Below, piece by piece: positions 45,047-55,791 of a stretch of DNA of 64,000 nt. The DNA is from Fennellomyces sp. T-0311 (Eukaryota > Mucoromycota > Mucoromycetes > Mucorales > Lichtheimiaceae), in contig JALLLT010000049.1 in assembly GCA_025266875.1 (NCBI GenBank), positions 62,001-126,000 on the forward strand, written 5' to 3'. Position 1 is the first letter of the stretch. Each line of letters begins with the position of its first letter. Below the pieces are notes generated by a model. The model saw nothing but the letters and a program-made list of their open reading frames with translations. It searched no databases and had not been told where the DNA came from. A program made the position numbers and the translations under genes.

Positions 45047-45705
45047 GCCGACCATACGTGCACTGACACGCCACCGAGGGCCCTTTTCCGCAGCTGGATC
45101 TCCGAGACTTCTGCTTAGCGGAGAGGACAACCCACCGGTGCTACTCTGGTGTCCGTCAGGTAAGGCTTCAGAGGGAAGGACAGTGAACAGGCGCGACAGT
45201 CTCCCCGCAGCTGCTACGCAACTCTTGAGGGACGCCAACCCTTTTGTCGTCCGACTACTTGACGCGCTCAAATGCTCCGTGACAATGCTCGGCATGAGCA
45301 AAAAATACTTCTGCTGGTCAATGAACATTGTGGTTTATCCCAATGTCCATGACCGGATTCCAAAGTTCTACAAAGCTATTTACACCGGTTAGTTCACTGA
45401 TGTACACTTGTCGGCTTTTTAAAACACGTACCTTTGATCACCATAGCTACGGGCGCCGAGCATTGTCACGGAGCATTTGAGTGCGTCAAGTAGTCGAACG
45501 ACAAAAGGGTTTTCGTCCCTCAAGAGTTGCGTAGCAGCGTTGGGAAGACCGTCGCAAACCTGTTCACCGCCTCCCCTCCTCCACCTTACCTGACGGACAC
45601 CAGAGTAGCGGTGGTGGGAGGCCCTCTCCGCTAAGCAGAAGACCCGAAGATCCAGCTGCAGAAAAGGGTACCCCCAGTGACGTGCTGGCCCAGTGCACGC
45701 ATGAT
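45047..45705. repeat. Large inverted repeat (~250-bp arms, ~160-bp spacer)
   Basis: The arm at 45047-45293 matches the reverse complement of 45455-45705 along its length. Shared blocks include CAGCTGGATCT, TCTGCTTAGCGGAGAG, CTACTCTGGTGTCCGTCAGG, GCTACGCAACTCTTGAGGGA and AAATGCTCCGTGACAATGCT. Arms differ by scattered substitutions and small indels. The spacer (45294-45454) is unique. Each arm encodes the same peptide in outward orientation (SIVTEHLSASSSRTTKG), interrupted by stops in one arm. A transcript would form a long hairpin. Confidence 0.8.
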
Positions 45706-46000
45706 CGACGCTGACCTGCCACCGTACTCTACGGTGGAAATGAGACCGCCCTCTGCGGTCAAAGCTGCGCCATGGGACAAGGCAAAAAGGCTGTTAATAA
45801 AAGCATATTAGTTTCCGAATATTGAGTCATCCAAAGTCAAGGTATACTTACCACCGTATTCTACGGTGCAAATGTGCCGCGCTCGGCGGTCATGCTGCTG
45901 CTGCGAAGTGGCAAGCAAAAATGTCTAAAAGTAAAAGTAAATTAGCTTTTGAATGGTAGGCAGTTAATAGAAAAGACACTTACCACCGTAAACGGCTGTT
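45706..46000 (-). repeat. Tandem exon-like modules ending in a hairpin
   Basis: On the minus strand three similar ~70-nt modules occur. Each begins after an AG with T-rich CATTTTTGC/CCTTTTTGC-like sequence, contains a GACCGC..GCGGTC-type stem, and ends with a CACCGTA-NNN-TACGGTG hairpin. Two modules are followed directly by GTAAGT and the next begins after CAG or TTTTAG, so the spacers look like introns of about 55 nt. Reading frames do not stay open through all three, so coding is doubtful. Confidence 0.45.
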
Positions 46001-46142
46001 GTTGTGTGGTCGAAGGGCTAGGCCCTTGAATGCAAAAATGAAATATGTACAAAAGCAAAAATGGTGGAGAGTATATACAGAGGGAGAGGGCTGTGGGTAT
46101 ATGCGGCTGTGGGTATATTCTAGAAGTCCAATAATATATATG

Positions 46143-46146
<4 letters not shown>

Positions 46147-46208
<62 letters not shown>

Positions 46209-46430
46209 GCACTGAACACTGAAGGGGATACTGAGGGGGAGTACTGAAGGGGAAGGGGTTTTTTTTTTGTGTTTTTGTGATTTTTTCGGGGTGTCTTTTT
46301 TTGGGGTTTTTTTTTTGTTTTCTGCTTTTTTTGTTTTTATTTTCTGCTTTTTTTGTGTTTTTTGTTTTCTGCTTTTTTTTGTTTTTTTGTTTTTTTGTTT
46401 TCTGTTTTTTTTTGTTTTTTTTTCATAGGT
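46147..46430. repeat. (GA)n microsatellite followed by T-rich TTTTGTTTTCTG tract
   Basis: About 28 GA units (46149-46205), then a ~165-base tract almost free of A on the plus strand (46258-46425) with degenerate TTTTTTGTTTTCTGC repeats. It separates the histidine-rich frame from the exon-like modules. Confidence 0.85.
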
Positions 46431-46444
46431 GTATACCGACTGCA

Positions 46445-47308
46445 CTAGGGGTAGTAGGTCACAACACCGGCATATGGGTCGTAACGGTGCTGAGAGACAA
46501 GCATCTCAGCTGCAGCCTCAGCGACAGCCTCGTAACGGCGACGGTGGCTACGGATTTCCTCACGGTGGTGGTGCTCACGGTGATGGTGATGCTCATGGTG
46601 GTAGTGCGCTTCATGGTGGTAGTGTGCTTCATGGTGGTAGTGCGCTTCATGGTGGTAGTGCGCTTCATGGTGGTGGTACGCCTCAAGATGGTGGTAGTGC
46701 GCTTCATAGTGGTGATACGCCTCAAGATGGTGATGGTGCGGCTCACGGTGGTGGTACGCCTCAAGGTGGGGGTAGTGCACCTCACAGTGGTGGTGGTGCT
46801 GCGGCTCACGGTGATGGTGATGCTCACAGTGGTGGTGCTGCGGCTCACGGTGGTGGCGATGCTCACGGTGGTGGCGGTGCTCACGGTGGTGGCGGTGCTC
46901 ACGGTGGTGGCGGTCTGCCTCACGGTGGTGGTTTTCCTGGAGTTGGTGTTCGTGGCCTTGCACCTGGCGGTTGATATTCATGGGAGGGGACAACGCACGG
47001 AATACACGTTCGCTCACTTCAGATGCGAAGGTCACGGCACGAGCGACAGCGGGCCTGGGAGGGCGATCGTTGAGATCGGTGACGAAATCGGATTCATCAG
47101 GGCTATCAGCGATGACCTCGGTGGAAATGTCCTCAACTGGACGGGCTTGCTGAGGCGGGACCAGGATGGGGACCAGGAGCAGGATCACGGCAGGCACAGA
47201 GTCACGGGCACGGGCAGTTTGCCAATGGTAACGCACAATGGCAGCAATGAGAGCAGCGATGACCACGACAGCGATGGGGTTAGCAGGGATTGCGCACAGG
47301 AAGAGCAT
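46445..47308 (-). CDS. Histidine-rich membrane-anchored protein (unrecognised)
   Basis: A 287-codon minus-strand frame. The N-terminus has a hydrophobic anchor (NPIAVVVIAALIAAIV) and a second short hydrophobic stretch (VPAVILLLVPILVPP). An acidic linker follows (STEVIADSPDESDFVTDLND), then about 110 residues dominated by His with Arg/Glu/Tyr/Ala in repeats such as HHREHRHHREHRHHREHR and EAHYHHEAHYHHEAHYHHEA. A non-repetitive acidic/basic C-terminus ends GVVTYYP. Such His density would bind Zn, Ni or Cu; that role is inferred. The opposite-strand Gly/Val-rich frames are shadows of the triplet-like repeat. Coding support: the non-repetitive N- and C-termini keep the same frame as the repeat. 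Confidence 0.5.
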   Translation of the reverse strand: MLFLCAIPANPIAVVVIAALIAAIVRYHWQTARARDSVPAVILLLVPILVPPQQARPVEDISTEVIADSPDESDFVTDLNDRPPRPAVARAVTFASEVSERVFRALSPPMNINRQVQGHEHQLQENHHREADRHHREHRHHREHRHHREHRHHREPQHHHCEHHHHREPQHHHHCEVHYPHLEAYHHREPHHHHLEAYHHYEAHYHHLEAYHHHEAHYHHEAHYHHEAHYHHEAHYHHEHHHHREHHHREEIRSHRRRYEAVAEAAAEMLVSQHRYDPYAGVVTYYP

Positions 47309-48683
47309 AGTTACGACTTGAAGAAAGAGAAGAGAAAAGTAGAAAACGCGTTTTTTTTCATTTGTTTATTATTCAGAGCAGAAAACCCTCGACCTAGTGG
47401 GCCTATGGGTTACACAAGGTGCCATAAGACCACCCAGTGCCCCCTTTGCCAGTGTAGATCTGCCATTATTTTGCACTAGATCCCACCAGAATACAGCAAT
47501 AACTTGATTTATTGTCATTTATTGTCACTTATTGTCATGACGATTGTGTCCATGGCGCTCATTACTTGTTGCCATGTCCATACTCTCATCCCGAGCTGAT
47601 TCCAAGTCTTTGGTTCAAAATTTCCATATTGGGCACTGACCTCGGAGAGGAATTATCATACAAGGGATCGGCTATATTCACTGCTTCGTATTTTTTTCGA
47701 AAAGTAGACGTTCTGGGGATTCTGTAGATACTCGCCGCGTCTCGCAACGTGACCTGTACGTCAAGTTACAAATTTTGGTTTCAAGGGTGCACAGACATCA
47801 TGCGAGCTGGGTTTTACTGTCCACAGCCACTCCGCTAGGAACAAGGTCAAAGTCCATGGCGCGATCATTACCAAACACACAATGCACCTCAATGTCTTTA
47901 GATCTGACATTTTTCATATTTCCGATCATCGCTCCAATTTTTTGTCCTTCGCCTCTTTGCCGAGGAGTCGAGTTTCCTCATTCCGAACAGCAGTGAAACA
48001 TATTTTGTTTCTGCAGCGTGTCTGTTGGAAGGCAGCGCTGCATAACTCATGGACTTTGTCAAGTCTTTCCATAGACCTTAACATACCATCGACTCCAACA
48101 ATCTGCTGAATTATGCAGTGGGGCGAATGATATGGAAGCGGAGAGTATGGTTTAATTATGATGCCGCCAATCAAACCTTGTGCATATGTTTGCGACGGAT
48201 TGCAATCCCACCATTTCTAAGTTGGAGAATGCTTCACAATTGTACGAAGCAGAAACACATGGTAATGTTGCGTAACCTTCACCAGGTCGTCTGTATTATT
48301 ATGAAACCAAAAATACCACAATGTTCGCGTTTGTCAGCTTTGCAAGCATGTATTACCAAACGTTTTAAAAACATCAAAATACTTTGGTTTCACCGGATAG
48401 CTGTAAAGAAGGTTTTTCTTGTACAATAAAATCTTTGTAGCCACGGCCGTTTATATTTGATGCGCTTGCTAACTCTGGATATGATCTCGTCATGTAGTTC
48501 TCTTGATTATTACCGGCTACCGCTACCGCTACCGCTGATAGAATATCAATATGTTTTGTTTCAACCACATAATCGGTTAATTTCACAGACTCATGCAATC
48601 AATTCACATTACTTGCGACAAATCCATGTAACTACTGTTCGGGTGTTTAGGTCATCGCTCAGTAAGCGTTATACCATACGTAT
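47309..48683. other. No gene supported; possible decayed ORFs
   Basis: Minus-strand frames at 48174-47926 (with CRNKICFTAVRNEETRLLGK and a Lys/Glu-rich end) and 48598-48374 look partly protein-like, but no family is recognised and stops separate them. A short (GGTAGC)n run lies at 48513-48532. Probably transposon or gene debris. Confidence 0.35.
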
Positions 48684-48821
48684 CACTGCAAATAATTTTT
48701 GGTGAATAATGTTTTTTGAAGTGGTTAACCGCTCGAGTTACCAAAAATAATAGCATAAGTGGTTAAAAAGCTTATGTTTAACCACTGTAACCACTTTTAA
48801 CCATCAAAATTATTAGCAGTG
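48684..48821. repeat. Palindromic MITE with CACTGC termini, copy 2
   Basis: A 138-bp relative of the element at 11952. It begins CACTGCAAATAATTTTTGGT, ends AATTATTAGCAGTG, and shares AAGTGGTTAAAAAGCTTATG with copy 1. It has lost part of the left arm (the AAGCTT block is present once). No clear target duplication. Confidence 0.75.
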
Positions 48822-49479
48822 TCAGCATGCGAGTGGACTTGAAGTAAATATCCAGATCGTATGCCAATCAGCCCTCAATAAAAGGTCACGCAGTTAAAGT
48901 TATGCAGTAAGCTGTGTAGTATTTACTGGAAGAATCAAAATTGACTCTAGATGAGATCTAGGGAATTGGTAAGTATGAGAGTAACGAGTTTGTCATATCT
49001 TAAAGGAGTTCAGTGAACCTCTATAAGATCATAAACATGAAAAAAAAACGAGTTGGCTATTCGATTATTATTTTTTTTACACAGAAGACTTTAGGCCTTC
49101 CAAAATGTACTCAACAATTGAAGCATAAACTTTTTACGAAGCTATTAACATAAATTACAATGATCTTGTTGTTACGCTCATATTGAAAAAAGTCCTTATA
49201 TTTATGATCTTATGGATGTTCAATGAACTCCCCTATTATATATATTGGTCTATTTACATTTCTATGACTTGTGCAGCCAATATGCTTACTTAATTCTTCC
49301 GATGTACTTATGAACTAGACTAATAATAAACAAGAAAGTGTGATAACATGTCAAAGAATTGGGATGTGGATATATAAGTGCTTGTTATTTATTAATGATG
49401 AAATCATACATAACTATAAGTTCGGTATTGTGTGGAATGGAAACATGTTAAAGTACAGGAAACGAAATACAATATATGG
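48822..49479. other. AT-rich intergenic
   Basis: No gene or recognisable element. Confidence 0.4.
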
Positions 49480-49830
49480 TTTTAAAAATTACTTCTTGCG
49501 TTCTGCCTCTTGCTCCAAGCCAGCAAAATGCAGCAAGGAAGACAGTAAGATAACCAGGATCTACTTTTTCCATCATTGGTGTAGATCAATGTCAAGGCAC
49601 AAGCCATAACCATGCGCACGAGATTTCCTGCTGCTGTTGCTGATGCATCTTGATCAAGTGCGACATCCAAAAGATAAGCACTAATTGATGTTATGACTTG
49701 GTTCATGCCAAACGCTAGAATACCAAAGCTGACAACACCGACCCAAGAGGACATACGCTTTTCCACACTCCGCCCAAAAAGAAGCAGACCAAATGACAAA
49801 AAAAGCAGAATAGCTGGCCAAAGATTGATG
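49480..49830 (-). pseudogene. C-terminal fragment of an MFS (DHA1-type) transporter
   Basis: The minus strand encodes FGRSVEKRMSSWVGVVSFGI, FGMNQVITSISAYLLD and QDASATAAGNLVRMVMACAL, matching the last transmembrane helices of fungal drug:H+ antiporters (motif with GASATAANNLVR in the family). The remaining ten or so helices are not recognisable upstream: the frame before 49830 changes and the region to 50650 shows no MFS signature. It ends in a Lys/Arg-rich tail. Truncation indicates a pseudogene. Confidence 0.65.
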
Positions 49831-49951
49831 GTAAGGCGACCTTCAACTTTGTGACGTCTACCACGTTTGGCTTGCTATTGTATGGGCTTTCTCTCTGCAC
49901 GCCCGTTTCTTTCCTTTCATTATTTTTGTGCTTTTGACCAAGAAAGATCAA

Positions 49952-51777
49952 ATAAATTACATTGCCAGTAATAATATCAGTAGCAATTCTAATGTCAGAA
50001 GCACCAATTATGCCTTTTGCTTTAACAGAATGGTCACTTGGAGCAAATTGAACATCTAAAACTATCGATTGAAATATCTGCTTCGTACTCGTTTGCGCAA
50101 TTTATGTTTTGCCATCGTCAAAACTGAACGACTGCCCAAATATAAATCAAGTCAATGAGTCATTTGTTACTTGGAAAAAAAACTGAACTGTGAATGCGGG
50201 TTGGAGGAGACGAATGTACACGGTGGAGAGCAGAATATCTCGATGAGAACTCGAAACAGGGGCAACTGCCATTGTTGGCGATTTAGGTGAAAAAGGAACG
50301 CAAGAGATCAAAAGAAGAGTCGTAAGTAAAAGTATCTGATTACTGGTGGTTTGCTTATCACATTGTTGTTGACGCTTATTAGCCGTTTGTAATATGTAGA
50401 AGCTGCCATGTGTTTAAAATGGCAAAATACAACTGGCATTACGAAGTCCATAAACCCGCTCTGTATAAAGGCAATGATCAACCACCAGCAGCATATCCAC
50501 AGCGCGGACAAGCACAAGATCAGATAGTGATTATAATACAGCAAGCCAATGAAGTGGTAATGATTCTGGAGAATCTCGCAATATAATATGTATCCATGTT
50601 TAATGCTCTCTTCATTTTTAGTTCCCAACACGAAACTTGTAACCTTTTTCTTCGTATGTAGTTCAAGGCTAAAATCACAAGTGCATTGACCCTAAAAGGC
50701 CCTGTTCAAGTACTGGGAAACTGGTGCAAGATGTGCTGCAGATTCTGGTAAATGACTTATTACTGACATTCAGGCACTAAGGGATTGGGGATGTGTCTAC
50801 ACCGAAGCGAGTAGCAAAACAAGGCAGCAAAATCACAATCTGACATTCTTAAGAAGACTCGCGTTTTCCTATGTACATTCACGGTTAAGAAGGGTCTGAA
50901 GCAATACATTAAGAAAGCGTTCACAACATGCTGTCGACACCCTGTTGAGCGAAAAGTCAACCAAGTTTGCATTGTGTGCATTTGAATGGAAGAATAGAAA
51001 CATTGATATCAGCAAGCTTTCTTTCTGACAGGCCAAACACTTGAAGCTCAATTATCGGTAAAGGAACGGGCGGATAGATTAGTGACGGGAATGAATTGGT
51101 GCAGTAAGCACATCGATGAGTATCATCTGTTATGGAGGGACATCATATGGACAATGAAATATTGTTTAAGCCATGCTAAATCACCGAAGATACTATTCTT
51201 ATCATCAAAAAAACAAATTCGCAAGCCATTATGCAGCTTTCAGCGAATCAAATTGTTATACTCACATAGCCATAAAGCGGATTCTTTCGCTCATGCCATT
51301 CCCTTCCATCTAGTTCTCTATCCAAGATCCGCGCGAACGAGGGTTGATTCAAGTAGTGTTACTTGGAAGCGTGTAGGCCTTTAGTCTGAGCGGGTAAAGA
51401 GTGACGAAAGAAAAGAAGCAACTTATAATCGGCAGTTCGTTGTTAACGGACAGTGGATTCGGGTATTGAGCGAGGACATTGGGTGCGAAGCGTTGGCCTG
51501 GCTTACAAAGATATACAGGTCAATTTGTCAGCCACGCGCTACTTTGCGGACTGCCTGTGTTTTGACTCCGCTTCCATTTAACGTGAGTGTTTTTTTTCGT
51601 TGTGCAGTTTCTCCTTCCTCTTTTCCTTCCGCAGGTCGTCCGCCAACTCACTCCTTTGGTCAGTTTTCGCACGGCAAATACCCACATACATACAACCGCA
51701 TATATCGTTTCTCTTCTCTGATACCTCTATATCCCTCCATGCAGGCAATTCACCCTCGTAAACCAGCCTACGCACCC
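49952..51777. other. Intergenic upstream of ribonucleotide reductase
   Basis: No supported gene over 1.8 kb. Short frames on both strands lack motifs. The last ~250 bases are pyrimidine-rich (51590-51770) and should form the RNR1 promoter/leader. Confidence 0.4.
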
Positions 51778-54440
51778 ATGTTTGTCATCAAAAGAGGTAG
51801 GCATCGAGCCCCGAGGACCTGAAAGAAGTGCCTGTGGACTTATTGGCTATGTGTAGATGGTCGTCATGAACGTGTTGCGTTCGACAAGGTGATTAATTAT
51901 ATGCCGCGTGCAACGCGTTAAACGCGTCACGCGTCAAACAGCGCAAGAAAAAGTAAAAAAAAAAGTACTCACGCGTTTCGCGTTCATCTCCGACAGATCA
52001 CAGCTAGAATCAACAAGCTCTGCTACGGCTTGAACATGGACTATGTAGACCCCATCTCCATCACTCAAAAGGTAAAACCAAGACACATTTCCATGGATAC
52101 AAAAAATTCTAAGCCATGCGGAAAAGGTCATTTCTGGCGTATACCAAGGTGTCACCACCGTCGAACTGGATAACCTTGCAGCCGAGACCGCAGCATACAT
52201 GACAACGCGCCATCCCGACTATGCTGTGCTTGCTGCTCGCATTGCCATCTCCAACTTGCACAAGGAAACCAAAAAGGTGTTTTCACAAGTAGTTGACGAC
52301 TTGTTCACGTACGTGAACCCCAAGACGGGCAAACCTGCACCGATGATTTCCGAAAAGACCCACAAGATCATTCTGGCCAACGCTGACCGACTCAATTCTG
52401 CAATCATCTACGATCGCGATTACGGCTACAACTTTTTCGGCTTCAAGACGTTGGAGCGATCATACTTGCTCAAGATTGATGGAAAGATTGCCGAGCGTCC
52501 ACAACACATGCTGATGCGAGTGGCTGTTGGTATCCACGGCGAAGACATTGAAGCAGCCATCGAGACATACAACTTGATGTCGGCCAAGCACTTTACCCAT
52601 GCCAGTCCCACCTTGTTCAATGCTGGCACCCCTCGACCGCAGCTCTCGTCATGTTTCCTGTTGACCATGAAGGAGGATTCAATTGAAGGCATTTACGAAA
52701 CACTCAAGATCTGCTCGCAGATTTCCAAAACGGCTGGTGGTATTGGCTTGAACATTCATCAGATTCGTGCATCAGGCTCCTACATTGCCGGCACCAACGG
52801 CTACTCGAATGGTCTGGTGCCAATGTTGCGAGTGTATAACAACACGGCACGTTACGTGGATCAGGGCGGCAACAAGCGACCTGGTGCATTTGCAATCTAT
52901 CTTGAGCCCTGGCACCCAGATGTATTTGATTTCTTGGACCTGCGCAAGAACACAGGCAAGGAAGAAAATCGTGCTCGCGACTTGTTCTATGCTCTCTGGA
53001 TTCCTGACTTGTTCATGAAGCGTGTCGAGGAGAACGGAGACTGGTCACTGTTCTGTCCCAGTGAAGCACCAGGTCTCCATGAAGTCTGGGGCGAGAAATT
53101 CGAGGAACTGTACCACCAATATGAGCGCGAGGGCCGTGCCCGCAAGACCATCAAGGCACAAAAGCTGTGGTATGCCATTCTGGAAGCTCAGACCGAAACC
53201 GGTGGCCCCTTCATGCTTTACAAGGACGCATGCAACCGCAAGTCCAACCAGCAGAACTTGGGTACCATCAAGTGCAGCAACCTGTGTACGGAGATTGTCG
53301 AATACTCCAGCCCTGATGAGGTCGCCGTGTGCAACTTGGCCAGCATCTCCTTGCCCAGCTTTGTCGTCAACCGCCAAAGCTACGATTTTAAGAAGCTGCA
53401 CGACGTAAGTCTTTTCATTGTCTACTGTGCATAACGAGTATTGTGTGTCGCTGACAACGTTGCCAAATGCATAGGTTACCAAGGTGATTGCGCGCAACCT
53501 CAACAAGATTATCGATGTCAACTACTACCCCGTACCTGAAGCCAAGCGCTCCAACATGCGTCATCGCCCTATTGGTCTTGGCGTCCAGGGCCTTGCTGAC
53601 GCGTTCATGTTGATGCGTTTCCCGTTCGACTCTCCTGAAGCGCAGAAACTCAATCTGCAGATTTTCGAGACGATCTACCACGCTGCTCTGGAAGCTTCGT
53701 GCGAATTGGCAGTCGAGGAAGGCACATACGAGACATACGAAGGCAGTCCAGCATCCAAGGGCACTCTGCAATACGATTTCTGGGGCGTGACCCCTACGGA
53801 TTTGTGGGACTGGGCCACATTAAAAGAAAAGATTGCCAAGCACGGTCTCCGTAACTCGTTGCTTGTTGCACCCATGCCCACAGCCTCGACATCGCAGATT
53901 CTCGGCAACAACGAGTGCTTTGAACCCTACACATCCAATCTGTACACCCGCCGGGTGCTTGCTGGCGAATTCCAGATTGTCAACCCATGGCTGCTGAAGG
54001 ATTTGGTCGAGTTGAACCTGTGGAACGACGACGTCAAGAACATGATTATGGGTGACAATGGCTCGATCCAGCGTATCCCTCACATTCCCGACAACCTCAA
54101 GGCAATCTACAAGACGGTGTGGGAGCTGCGACAGCGCACAATCATCGACATGGCGGCGGACCGCGGTGCGTTCATCGACCAAAGTCAGAGTTTGAACATC
54201 TTCATTGGCGAGCCCAACTTTGGCAAGCTGACGAGTATGCATTTCTATGGCTGGAAGAAGGGCTTGAAGACGGGCATGTACTACCTCCGCACGCGCCCTG
54301 CAGTGGATGCGATCAAGTTCACGGTGGACCAGCTGTCACTCAAGGAGTACCGCGAGAAGAAATCAAGCGAGGAAGAGAACGAGGCGGCGATGGTGTGCTC
54401 GCTTGAAAACAAGGATGCTTGTATCAGCTGCAGCGGTTAG
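51778..54440 (+). CDS. RNR1: Ribonucleoside-diphosphate reductase large subunit
   Basis: Class Ia R1 subunit, makes deoxyribonucleotides from NDPs with the small subunit. Five exons in phase: 51778-51796, 51857-51888, 51997-52071, 52127-53404 and 53475-54440, about 789 residues. The N-terminal ATP-cone is spread over the first exons (MFVIKR / [11 protein letters not shown] / [19 protein letters not shown]). The catalytic barrel has [19 protein letters not shown] (redox Cys), [40 protein letters not shown] (thiyl Cys in NLC) and [19 protein letters not shown]. The C-terminal shuttle is CISCSG. Intron 2 carries four ACGCGT boxes. The start is the only one giving the conserved MFVxKR head. Confidence 0.95.
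51913..51976 (+). promoter_or_regulatory. Cluster of four ACGCGT (MCB-type) boxes in RNR1 intron 2
   Basis: ACGCGT at about 51913, 51922, 51929 and 51971, all within the 108-nt intron 51889-51996. ACGCGT is the MluI cell-cycle box bound by MBF, which drives RNR1 at G1/S in yeasts. The first three are spaced 9 and 7 bases apart. Intronic placement is unusual. Confidence 0.6.
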
Positions 54441-54590
54441 GAACACACAGATGTGCTCTCTGATCACTGTGCCCACTCCCTACGCGCTCTCTCTCTCCCC
54501 CCCCCTCTTTCTCCCATGATCATTTTTCTTTTGCATTACTCGATATAAACATCCCCCCATCATTTCTTTACTGTTATTTCCATAAACCGG

Positions 54591-55614
54591 CTACGGCCAA
54601 ACCAACCACAAATATGGCAACTGCATCTGAATTGAGCCCAATGTTGTCTCCAGCTTGTTAGGCATTTTACCTGTGAACATCCAGTACCAACGCGGCGTGC
54701 GACGCCCGACATCCAGCATCAACCGCAGACGTGCTGCACCAACGAGATCGGGATTGGCACCCAGCCATAGATCGAGACGATGGAGTCGATGGCGGACCTT
54801 GTTGCAATCCACGCTGGCCTGCTCGACTTGCTTTTTGACAGAATGCAGCACCTGCAGATGATGATTGTCAACGGCCTGGTATTCATGCAGCGAGGCGGCC
54901 AATGCAGTGCACGACCGATTAAGTTTAGTCAAATGATCAGTGTAAGACACGATCTCCTTCTTGGCTCGCGTGACTTGTGCCGCCAACTGCAGCATTTCCG
55001 CTGCTTCACCCTGGCACCGCTTTTGCAGCCTTTGTACCAGTTCTTGCGTCGAGCTGTAACCGATAGCTTTAGTTTATCGCACACTGCATTGTCCCGGGAA
55101 CTTACATTGCCGGCATGTTGCGCTGAATGCGACACGTGGTGGGCATTTCGAGACGGACCAGATTCAGAAACATGCGACGTTCAACACTGCTACGCGCTTC
55201 CAACGCAATGACGCTGTTGGCGGTCGAGAGAAAAACAGTGCGATCGTCCACGTCGCTTGCTGTCGGACAGCATGGGGCATGAACCCAGGTTTCGTGGGGT
55301 AGGTCATGCAAGACGTTGGCGAGTGTGCAAGGCTCCTGCTCCTCGACTTCTTCGTCGCTGCTCATAGAAGATTGTTCCGACAGCGCGAGGGTGTTGCGCC
55401 AAGGACTGAACATTGTGTGGATGCGCGACGGCTTGCGGACGACGGTGAGGAAGGTTGGCTGGTGCGGCAACGGTGCATTGTGGAAGTACAGAAAGGCACG
55501 ACGCGACCTGAGAGGCAGCAGGGCGATGGATTGGTGCAAGACTCGCACCAGCACAAAGCAATTGGCAGCTGGCCAGCGAAAGCAAAAGGTATCTAGCGTG
55601 TCTGCATTGAACAT
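54591..55614 (-). CDS. Unrecognised coiled-coil protein
   Basis: Two exons in phase, 55614-55106 and 55053-54591, about 323 residues, starting MFNADTLDTFCFRWPAANCF. The first half has basic/hydrophobic stretches (LPLRSRRAFLYFHN) and an acidic cluster (SSMSSDEEVEEQEPCTLANV). The second half is helical with heptad character (AAEMLQLAAQVTRAKKEIVS, YQAVDNHHLQVLHSVKKQVE). It ends in a short hydrophobic tail (SIQMQLPYLWLVWP) that could be a tail anchor, which is inference. No domain recognised. It runs convergent with RNR1 (150 bases between stops) and divergent from the bZIP gene. Confidence 0.7.
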
Positions 55615-55791
55615 GTAGGAGCAGACATAAGGGAGAGGCAGCCCACGGAAATATAATGACGAAGCAAGCGTACTGAATGCCACATGGGATTCGTTTTTTG
55701 TCAACCCCGTTTTCCTTTGCTTTTTTTTATATAACAAACTCGCTTCGGAAGTCAAACTCTCTTTCTTCTTTCCTCCTCTCATCACTTTTCC
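55615..55791. promoter_or_regulatory. Short bidirectional promoter region
   Basis: Only 177 bases separate the start codons of the minus-strand coiled-coil protein and the plus-strand bZIP gene, so leaders and both promoters share it. T-run at 55720 and a TATATAA at about 55730. Confidence 0.5.

Noticed and set aside
46149..46205. CRISPR-like or coding interpretation of the GA run
   Set aside because: Simple dinucleotide microsatellite; no spacer-repeat structure, and the genome is eukaryotic.
46277..47479. 400-codon plus-strand frame and a 181-codon Gly/His-rich plus-strand frame
   Set aside because: They start inside the T-rich tract or the repeat and lie opposite the His-rich ORF. Repeats of period divisible by three keep several frames open, and only the minus frame has non-repetitive, protein-like ends.
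47926..48174. Minus-strand frame with CRNKICFTAVRNEETRLL as a real gene
   Set aside because: Protein-like but short, bounded by stops, with no family or splice partners that I could establish; left as possible debris.
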